This document shows, piece after piece, positions 7,013-11,711 of a stretch of 11,711 nucleotides of DNA. A program made the translations under genes and the position numbers. How positions within the stretch are numbered: the first letter of the stretch is position 1; the number at the start of each line of letters is the position of its first letter. The notes beneath the pieces are model-generated. The model ran no database searches. It was not told the origin of the DNA and saw only the letters and a list, made by a program, of their open reading frames with translations. Source of the DNA: Acidobacteriota bacterium (GTDB taxonomy: Bacteria > Acidobacteriota > Blastocatellia > Pyrinomonadales > Pyrinomonadaceae); assembly GCA_020853255.1 (NCBI GenBank), contig JADYZI010000311.1, positions 1-11,711 on the forward strand, read 5' to 3'.

Positions 7013-8107
7013 ATGCCGCTGGGTGTGAAAATGATTGGAACCAGAAATTCGCTGATCATCGCGACGATCTTGCTGGCGGCCGGAGTTGCATTTTTCGTTT
7101 CGGAACAAACCCGAGCACAAACAACCGCTTCGCCCGCTCAGACACAGCCGACGCCAACGCCGACGATCGAGGAAGCGGAAGGCATCATAAAGGTTGAAAC
7201 CGAAGCCGTGAACGTGCTTTTCACGGCTCAGGACAAGGATCGCCGCCTTTTGCTGACACTCAAACCCGAAGACGTTCGCATTTTTGAAAATGGCCAGGCA
7301 CAGGAGATAACGGCCTTTGCCAAACGCGTGGACCTTCCGCTCAGCCTCGCGATTCTGATTGACACCAGCGTGTCGCAGCAGCGGACACTGCCTGAAGAAA
7401 AGGCGGCCGCGATATCGTTTGTCGAATCGGTGATCCGGCCGACGAAAGATGAGGTGGCGGTAGTTTCGTTCACGGGCGAATCGACGCTTGAGCAGGGCAT
7501 GACAAACAACACAAACCGTCTTCGCCGTGCGATCGACCGTGTCCAGTTCGTCCCGCCTTCAGGCTACATAGGCGGCGGCGTAGTTGCGCCGGGGACACCT
7601 CCGATCTCCGGCGGAAACCAATCCATCCAGGGCTCAACGGCGATCTGGGATTCGATCTGGGTAACTGCTGCGGAAGTGCTTGGGCCGGCCCCGGAAAAAA
7701 CAAGACGCGCGGTAATATTGCTCACAGATGGCGAGGATACCTCAAGCCGAAAGAAGCTCGATGAAGCAGTGGATGCAGCATTAAAGGCTGAGGCGGTCAT
7801 TTATACCATCGGTATCGGCGATGATTTCTATGGCGGTGTCAACAAGGGAATTCTGAACAAGATCTCGGAACGCACCGGCGGCCGGGCATTTTTTCCGCGA
7901 GACGAACGGGAACTTCGCGATGTGTTCAAGCAGATCCAGGAAGAGATGCGTTCGCAGTACCTCGTCGCCTATGAACCGACTAACCCTGAGAAAGATGGTT
8001 CCTATCGCAAAATAGAGATCCAGCTTGTAAATCCTGAGCTCTCCAGGCAAAAGGTCAAGCTGACCCACAGGCAGGGTTATTTCGCAAAATCGGCGCCGAA
8101 GAAATAG
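7013..8107 (+). CDS. Second secreted VWFA-related protein, paralogue of the upstream gene
   Basis: These 364 residues have the same layout as the preceding gene: a signal peptide or anchor helix (hydrophobic core about 13-28, possible cleavage after TRAQ), a Pro/Thr/Gln linker (37-52), a beta-rich segment with PEDVRIFENGQAQEITAF (85-102), then the VWA domain (about 107-320). The MIDAS is complete: D117-T-S119-V-S121, T209, and D239 in LLTDGEDTSS. IQEEMRSQYLVAYEPTN near residue 315 mirrors the neighbour. A Gly/Pro-rich insert (about 182-206), absent from the first paralogue, precedes the MIDAS Thr. The gene starts 8 bases after the first, so the two form an operon, closed by the terminator at 8132. 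An alternative ATG at 7031 (Met7) is just as plausible a start. The role is unknown; the duplicate pair may act together or recognise different partners. Confidence 0.9.
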   Translation: MPLGVKMIGTRNSLIIATILLAAGVAFFVSEQTRAQTTASPAQTQPTPTPTIEEAEGIIKVETEAVNVLFTAQDKDRRLLLTLKPEDVRIFENGQAQEITAFAKRVDLPLSLAILIDTSVSQQRTLPEEKAAAISFVESVIRPTKDEVAVVSFTGESTLEQGMTNNTNRLRRAIDRVQFVPPSGYIGGGVVAPGTPPISGGNQSIQGSTAIWDSIWVTAAEVLGPAPEKTRRAVILLTDGEDTSSRKKLDEAVDAALKAEAVIYTIGIGDDFYGGVNKGILNKISERTGGRAFFPRDERELRDVFKQIQEEMRSQYLVAYEPTNPEKDGSYRKIEIQLVNPELSRQKVKLTHRQGYFAKSAPKK

Positions 8108-8131
8108 CCATACGTCATTTGCTGCAACACT

Positions 8132-8163
8132 GGTGCGAAACGGCTTGCGTTTCGCACCCTTTT
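8132..8163 (+). terminator. Rho-independent terminator after the VWA pair
   Basis: GGTGCGAAACG (8132-8142) and CGTTTCGCACC (8148-8158) form a perfect 11-base-pair stem with a five-base loop (GCTTG). CTTTT follows at once. It lies 24 bases after the second VWA stop codon and before the next gene, so it separates the VWA operon from the SRPBCC gene. Confidence 0.88.
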
Positions 8164-8181
8164 CGTTCTAGCTTGTCTGCG

Positions 8182-8646
8182 ATGGGCCATTATGAATTCA
8201 CCTCTATTTGGCAGGTCGAAGCTTCAGTGGAGCCAGTATGGAACGCTATAAAAGAGGCTCGCGAATGGCCGGAATGGTGGCCTGGGGTTGAACGGGTCAT
8301 CGAGCTAACAGCCGGTAATGACGATGGGCTCGGAGCCATTCATCGTTCAACGTGGAAAAGCAGGCTGCCTTATCGGCTGGAGTTCGACTCGGAGGTCGTA
8401 CGGATCGAAAAGCACCGGACCATTGAGGTCAAGGCATTTGGAGAACTCGAAGGAATGGGCCTATGGCGGTTCTCTCCGCGAGACGATGGAATACAGGTTC
8501 GCTACGACTGGAACGTGATAACCAACAGGTCCTGGATGAATCTGTTGGCACCGGTCGCAAGGCCGTTCTTCAAATGGAACCACGATGCGATCATGACGTG
8601 GGGCGAACGCGGACTTCGGCAACGGCTAGGCTTGTTGCCATCTTAA
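8182..8646 (+). CDS. SRPBCC-fold protein (polyketide cyclase/dehydrase-like)
   Basis: The product has 154 residues with a START/Bet v1-like helix-grip fold that binds a hydrophobic ligand in a deep cavity. Family marks are the opening [20 protein letters not shown] (residues 6-25), with the typical pattern of a strand then 'V..VW..I', the following [11 protein letters not shown] (29-39), alternating strands through 50-115, and a long C-terminal helix (about 125-150). I chose ATG 8182 because relatives begin close to this strand. An upstream ATG at 8119 would place the terminator hairpin inside the gene. The stop codon overlaps that of the converging VOC gene (8643-8646). No promoter is evident in the short space after the terminator. 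The ligand and reaction, if any, cannot be predicted. Confidence 0.82.
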   Translation: MGHYEFTSIWQVEASVEPVWNAIKEAREWPEWWPGVERVIELTAGNDDGLGAIHRSTWKSRLPYRLEFDSEVVRIEKHRTIEVKAFGELEGMGLWRFSPRDDGIQVRYDWNVITNRSWMNLLAPVARPFFKWNHDAIMTWGERGLRQRLGLLPS

Positions 8647-9029
8647 TCCTCGCCTGATCCTGGATCATTCAGCCACCATTGGTTGCCCCATTTGTCGATG
8701 AATCCGGCCGCACGTCCATAGCCGCGGTCGCCCGGTTCCTGATTGCCGGTTGCTCCGCTTGCAAGGCCTTTTGCGTAGATGCCGTCGACATCATCGACCG
8801 GCAGATACATACCGCACGGGAATGCCGCCCACTCGCCCCCGGCCTGCGCGAACATTATCGTCCCGCCGTTGATCGAATACTCAGCGTGCATCACTGAGCC
8901 GTCCTGATCGTCAACACGAAGTTTTTCCTCTGCACCAAAGACTTCTGTGATGAACGCAATAAAGCCATCGGCATCTCCCGGCAGAACGATATACGGCATT
9001 ACGGGTGAATAGTGTTCCGGTACGCTCAT
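8643..9029 (-). CDS. VOC-family protein, PhnB/glyoxalase-like
   Basis: The 128 residues match the PhnB-like branch of the vicinal oxygen chelate superfamily: PYIVLPGDADGFIAFITEVFGAEE near the N-terminus (about 12-35), HAEYSINGGTIMFAQAGG in the middle (48-65), and GYGRAAGFIDKWGNQWWLND at the end (103-122), the usual 'D.fGn.W' closing strand. Members bind a metal or small ligand in a paired beta-alpha-beta-beta-beta fold; many have no known substrate. The start overlaps the stop of the upstream DUF4440 gene as ATGA. A strong Shine-Dalgarno AAGGAG (9038-9043) lies eight bases ahead, so the two are translationally coupled. A resistance or detoxification role would be a guess. Confidence 0.87.
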   Translation of the reverse strand: MSVPEHYSPVMPYIVLPGDADGFIAFITEVFGAEEKLRVDDQDGSVMHAEYSINGGTIMFAQAGGEWAAFPCGMYLPVDDVDGIYAKGLASGATGNQEPGDRGYGRAAGFIDKWGNQWWLNDPGSGED

Positions 9030-9439
9030 TGAACTTTCTCCTTTATTGCATTTTCAAAGTCTTTGCTTGCCGGAGTGATATGGCTCAGCACACAGAGCCA
9101 TTTGCCCTCGCGCTTCACGAAAACATCTGAGCTCCACTCGTCCGCGTCGAAGTGCTGTCCGCCGAAATGGGCGGTGTTTACAACGCGTGCGGTCAACACG
9201 GCCGAATCGCCATAGACCTTTATCCGAGCATCGCCGACCATCTCGAACGAACTATGCGTCAGGGCCCCCGAACGCACAAATTCGAGAAAATGCTCCTTGC
9301 CGGAGATACCGCGTTCGGACACGATCACCCATTCATCGGCCATAAAACTCCCGATCCGGCCGGCGTCGTTCGAGACCATCGCCTCGGCCCACTCGCTGCC
9401 GAGCTTTAGAAGTTCCTGCCTTACCTGCTCATTTTCCAT
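9026..9439 (-). CDS. DUF4440/SnoaL-like (NTF2-fold) protein
   Basis: The 137 residues belong to the DUF4440/SnoaL-like group with the cone-shaped NTF2 fold. The N-terminal helix pattern LLKLGSEWAEAMVSNDAGRI (residues 10-29) is followed by FMADEWVIVSERG (32-44), KEHFLEFVRSG (48-58), and the C-terminal strands VFVKREGKWLCVLSHITPA (106-124), where the 'W..v.sh.s' ending is characteristic. Such proteins act as small-molecule isomerases or cyclases or as binding modules; here the function is unknown. I chose ATG 9439 (MENEQ). A longer frame to 9556 would run through the octamer repeat at 9487-9514 into the end of the histidine phosphatase gene, which is unlikely. It ends in the ATGA overlap with the VOC gene. 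Confidence 0.85.
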   Translation of the reverse strand: MENEQVRQELLKLGSEWAEAMVSNDAGRIGSFMADEWVIVSERGISGKEHFLEFVRSGALTHSSFEMVGDARIKVYGDSAVLTARVVNTAHFGGQHFDADEWSSDVFVKREGKWLCVLSHITPASKDFENAIKEKVQ

Positions 9440-9486
9440 ATGCCTGCTTGCACGACGGCGAAAGTGGCTGAAAACGAAAGTTAACT

Positions 9487-9514
9487 CACGCAAAGCCCGC
9501 CAAGGACGCAAAGA
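9487..9514. repeat. ACGCAAAG-type dispersed repeat
   Basis: ACGCAAAG appears twice (9487-9494 and 9507-9514) around CCCGCCAAGG. This is the well-known style of intergenic repeat, reading CTTTGCGT on the minus strand, found scattered in many bacterial genomes. It lies in the 79-base gap between the histidine phosphatase stop and the DUF4440 start. It is not the same unit as the ACACAGAG repeats elsewhere in the window, though of similar design. Its function is unknown. Confidence 0.55.
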
Positions 9515-9518
9515 GGTA

Positions 9519-10007
9519 TCAATATTCAAGCAACTCAAACTTTCGGATTTTTCCATCCTTCAGCTTTATAAGCCAGATGACCGAAAATTCTGAATCGGCA
9601 AGGTTCTTGAATAGTTCCTTTTTCGTTATAAGATTGGCAAGCCCGGGGATCGTGTTCGAGTGTCCCGCGATGACAAATCGCTTCGTCTTGCTTTTCATTA
9701 TCTCATCGATCAACGCCTGCGGCAGGCGGGCATCGTAGGTCTGGACCGGTTTTCTTCGCCTTGCGGCCAACGGAGCGATCGTGTCGCGAGTGCGTTTATA
9801 GTTGGTCGAATAAAATGCTCCGGGACGAAACCGGCCGATCTTTTTGACAAGCCGTTCCGCCCGCTCTTTGCCCGCCGCCGACAATTCCGGGTCCTGGCTT
9901 TCATCGATCTTCTCGGCGTGGCGGACCAGAAGAATAGTTTTGCTCTGCGCCGCCGCCGCCGCGGTAAAGGAACACAATAGCACAAATAAAAAAATGAGAG
10001 TTTTCAT
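9519..10007 (-). CDS. Exported histidine phosphatase (SixA/phosphoglycerate mutase-like)
   Basis: The 162-residue protein has a signal peptide (residues 1-20: MKTLIFLFVL core, AAAAA before Q21). Its histidine phosphatase domain is of the short, SixA-like kind. The RHG-type motif is LLVRHAEK (26-33), with the phosphate-accepting His30 and Arg29. STNYKRTRDTIAPLA (67-81) holds the second conserved Arg region, and AGHSNTIPG (114-122) the second catalytic His116. It should remove phosphate from a small or protein substrate in the periplasm or on the surface. Cytoplasmic SixA lacks a signal peptide, so the exported form points to a different substrate. It is divergent from proA across 46 bases and first of a minus-strand run with the DUF4440 and VOC genes, though the repeat between may mark a break. 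Confidence 0.87.
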   Translation of the reverse strand: MKTLIFLFVLLCSFTAAAAAQSKTILLVRHAEKIDESQDPELSAAGKERAERLVKKIGRFRPGAFYSTNYKRTRDTIAPLAARRRKPVQTYDARLPQALIDEIMKSKTKRFVIAGHSNTIPGLANLITKKELFKNLADSEFSVIWLIKLKDGKIRKFELLEY

Positions 10008-10053
10008 AAGTTCGAATCCCGTTTGACCGTCTATAATATACCGTTACAAAATA
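10008..10053. promoter_or_regulatory. Short divergent promoter region of the histidine phosphatase and proA
   Basis: Only 46 bases separate the two divergent starts, and they include a perfect TATAAT (10032-10037) on the plus strand. A transcript from it would begin about ten bases before the proA ATG. No good -35 is present at the right spacing; TTGACC at 10023-10028 is far too close. The overlapping TATATT on the minus strand could serve the other gene. Confidence 0.35.
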
Positions 10054-11280
10054 ATGGCTCTTGATAATAACGCAAAACCTAACGCCGCGACGAATGAGCA
10101 CTGCTTGAACCGTGTTCTAGAAAGCCTTGCACGCCTGCTTGGTGAACATCGCGCCGACATTATCGACGCAAACGGTTCTGACCTTGCCGCCTGTCCGCAG
10201 GGCGACATGGTCATCTACGATCGGCTAAAGGTCGATGACGCAAAGATCGACCGAATGATAGCGTCGATCGAACACGTCATCGCTTTATCATCGCCAGCCG
10301 GTTCGATCATCTCTGCTCACACGCGAACGGACGGGCTGCGGATAGAGAACCGCCGTGTCCCTTTTGGAACGATCCTGATCATATTTGAAGCGCGGCCGGA
10401 TGTCTGCATCGAGGCGGCCATAATAGCGTTGAAGGCCGGGAACAGGATCCTGTTGAAAGGCGGAAAGGAAGCTCGCGGAACGAACTTGGCGCTTTCAAAT
10501 TTATGGCAGCTTGCCCTCGAAGAAAACGGGGTTGATCCGGGCTTTGTCAGATATCTCGACCTCACACGTGACGAGACACGGGCACTTATTTCGGGCGAGG
10601 CCGATAAGTTTGACCTGGTCATACCACGCGGCGGCGAGGCGCTGATCGATCTTGCACTGAAAAACTCTAAGGCACCGGTGCTGGTCAGCGGACGCGGAAA
10701 TAATTTTCTCTTCATCGACGCAGAAGCCGATCTCGACATGGCGTTAAAGATCGCGATCGACGGCAAATCACGGCTGAGCGTGTGCAACGCGCTAGACAAG
10801 GTATTGCTGCACCGCGAATTGCCCGGGCTCGATTCTGTGATCACGAAATTGGCGGAAGGCTTTAGCGATATTGGCGTGACGGTCTTTGGCGACGAAACCG
10901 CATCCTCAGCCGATCCGTCAGCGATCCGCCCGGTCGAGAGTGAAGAGGTCTGGTATGAAGAATTTCTTTCGGCAAAGATCGTGATCGGTGTCGCGGAAAA
11001 CCTGGGTGATGCGATCGAGACGATCAATAAATACTCCGGCGGGCACTCCGCCGCGATCATTTCGGCAAATGCGGCAGCGGCCGAGAGGTTTATGCGGGAA
11101 GTGGACTCTGCGGCCGTTTACCACAACGCTTCGACCCGATTTACGGATGGCGGCGAATTCGGCCTCGGTGCCGAGATCGCGATCTCGACACAGAAGCTCC
11201 ATTTCCGCGGCCCGCTTGGCGTTGAACATCTGCTGACCAATAAATGGTTCGTGTACGGCAACGGGCAGGTGCGAGGCTGA
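10054..11280 (+). CDS. proA: Gamma-glutamyl phosphate reductase (glutamate-5-semialdehyde dehydrogenase)
   Basis: This enzyme catalyses the second step of proline synthesis from glutamate: NADPH-dependent reduction of gamma-glutamyl phosphate to glutamate 5-semialdehyde. The 408 residues are near the usual 415-420. Signatures are PFGTILIIFEARPDV (103-117), LKAGNRILLKGGKEA (126-140), the catalytic Cys244 in GKSRLSVCNALDKVLL, and the closing NASTRFTDGGEFGLGAEIAI with STQKLHFRGPLGVEHL. The motif around the Cys and the preceding segment (APVLVSGRGNNFLFID, 207-222) differ from E. coli-type ProA, where one expects VPVI.H..G.CH.YVD and AKTQR..... C. The enzyme is therefore a divergent member. proB follows, supporting the assignment. 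There is no Shine-Dalgarno sequence. Confidence 0.93.
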   Translation: MALDNNAKPNAATNEHCLNRVLESLARLLGEHRADIIDANGSDLAACPQGDMVIYDRLKVDDAKIDRMIASIEHVIALSSPAGSIISAHTRTDGLRIENRRVPFGTILIIFEARPDVCIEAAIIALKAGNRILLKGGKEARGTNLALSNLWQLALEENGVDPGFVRYLDLTRDETRALISGEADKFDLVIPRGGEALIDLALKNSKAPVLVSGRGNNFLFIDAEADLDMALKIAIDGKSRLSVCNALDKVLLHRELPGLDSVITKLAEGFSDIGVTVFGDETASSADPSAIRPVESEEVWYEEFLSAKIVIGVAENLGDAIETINKYSGGHSAAIISANAAAAERFMREVDSAAVYHNASTRFTDGGEFGLGAEIAISTQKLHFRGPLGVEHLLTNKWFVYGNGQVRG

Positions 11281-11282
11281 TC

Positions 11283-11349
11283 ACCACGGAGACACAGAGA
11301 CACGGAGAAAAACCGCTTTTAATACTCTGTTCCTCTGTGCCTCTGTGGT
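11283..11349. repeat. Imperfect inverted repeat of octamers between proA and proB
   Basis: The left arm (11283-11307) is three ACACRGAG-like octamers (CCACGGAG, ACACAGAG, ACACGGAG). The right arm (11325-11349) is three CTCTGTKS octamers (CTCTGTTC, CTCTGTGC, CTCTGTGG). The arms match at 20 of 25 positions as an inverted repeat around a 17-base A/T-rich loop, so RNA or single-stranded DNA could fold into a long hairpin. It fills most of the 82-base proA-proB gap, starting two bases after the proA stop and ending 13 bases before the proB start. It resembles a REP- or MITE-like mobile intergenic repeat. Readthrough attenuation is possible but unproven; there is no T-run typical of a terminator. 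Confidence 0.75.
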
Positions 11350-11362
11350 TAAATTTTAGCGA

Positions 11363-11711
11363 ATGAAAAAGAAGCTTGTTCTAAAAATTGGAACCTCGAC
11401 GCTGACCAACGGCACGCGTCTGATCTCGCGCGGGAAGATCGAGGACATTGGGCGGCAGATACTGGCCCTTCGTGATGAGTATGACATCGTGCTCGTCTCG
11501 TCCGGCGCCATTGCGGCGGCGAAGCAATATATCAACATCAAGGACGCGGGCAAGCCGATCGAATCAAAACAGGCAATGGCCGCAATCGGCCAGCCGCTGC
11601 TGATGCGGACGTACAATGAGGTCTTTGGCGATCTTGGCATCCAGACCGCGCAGTGCCTGATGACCTATCGCGATTTCGAGAATGAAACCTCGCGGCAGAA
11701 TACCTTGAACA
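11363..11711 (+). CDS. proB: Glutamate 5-kinase, N-terminal part (cut by window edge)
   Basis: The enzyme phosphorylates glutamate with ATP, the first step of proline synthesis, and hands the labile product to ProA. Here 116 residues are visible from ATG 11363 to the edge. Family marks are KKLVLKIGTSTLT (residues 3-15, phosphate-binding Lys/Gly), IVLVSSGAIAAAKQ (42-55), and SKQAMAAIGQPLLMRTYNEV (68-87) followed by QTAQCLMTYRDF (94-105). The amino acid kinase domain is intact as far as it goes. Whether a C-terminal PUA domain exists cannot be seen. It lies downstream of proA, the reverse of the common proB-proA order. No Shine-Dalgarno sequence is seen; the octamer hairpin ends 13 bases upstream. 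Confidence 0.93.
   Translation, partial: MKKKLVLKIGTSTLTNGTRLISRGKIEDIGRQILALRDEYDIVLVSSGAIAAAKQYINIKDAGKPIESKQAMAAIGQPLLMRTYNEVFGDLGIQTAQCLMTYRDFENETSRQNTLN

Noticed and set aside
8119..8181. Upstream ATG at 8119 as the start of the SRPBCC gene
   Set aside because: It would put the perfect terminator hairpin inside the coding sequence, and the extra 21 residues do not resemble the family.
9440..9556. N-terminal extension of the DUF4440 gene to an ATG at 9556
   Set aside because: The extension would translate the dispersed repeat and overlap the end of the histidine phosphatase gene. The family pattern begins just after the Met at 9439.
10010..10020. GTTCGAATCCC resembles the T-arm of a tRNA
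   Set aside because: The flanking bases do not pair into a T-stem and no other tRNA arm is present. It is a chance match or at most an unprovable remnant.
10317..11060. Long minus-strand frame of 247 codons within proA
   Set aside because: It is Ser/Arg-rich antisense of proA with no recognisable motif.
11283..11349. Octamer array as a CRISPR array
   Set aside because: The units are 8 bases, contiguous and without unique spacers, and no cas genes are present.

Overview
The window looks like a chromosomal segment from an acidobacterium, possibly of the Blastocatellia/Pyrinomonas type. The pointers are two tandem secreted von Willebrand factor A proteins of the 'VWFA-related' family that is expanded in Acidobacteriota, moderate GC content, few Shine-Dalgarno sequences, and short dispersed octamer repeats between genes. 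The phylum is an inference. No rRNA, tRNA, phage, insertion sequence or CRISPR array was found.

Left part (1-2592). The minus strand carries a sodium/dicarboxylate-type symporter, followed 23 bases downstream by a Uma2-family nuclease-fold gene that runs off the left edge. Divergent to them is a compact toxin-antitoxin pair: a Phd/YefM-type antitoxin overlapping a VapC-like PIN-domain toxin. A perfect 15-base palindrome sits on its predicted -10 box and is a good candidate for the autoregulatory operator.

Central metabolism (2610-5746). A GlcD-type FAD-linked oxidase (glycolate/D-lactate class) follows the toxin after 17 bases. It converges on a phosphomannomutase/phosphoglucomutase across a 344-base gap that holds only a doubtful small ORF.

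Secreted VWA pair (6033-8107). Two paralogous exported VWA proteins lie in tandem with an 8-base gap. Both have intact metal-site motifs. They end at a strong rho-independent terminator.

Small-domain cluster (8182-10007). A SRPBCC-fold gene converges on three minus-strand genes: an exported histidine phosphatase, a DUF4440/SnoaL-like protein and a VOC/PhnB-like protein. The last two are coupled by an ATGA overlap with a good Shine-Dalgarno sequence.

Proline biosynthesis (10054-11711). proA (a divergent sequence) is followed by proB, which is cut by the right edge. The order is the reverse of the familiar proB-proA. The 82 bases between them are mostly a long imperfect inverted repeat built of octamers, and related degenerate repeats lie at 5824-5863 and 9487-9514.

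Most of the window is ordinary housekeeping or accessory content. I found no clear undescribed multi-gene system. The best leads are the tandem VWA pair, the symporter's altered cation-site motif, the divergent ProA, the palindrome at the toxin-antitoxin promoter, and the repeat hairpin inside proA-proB.
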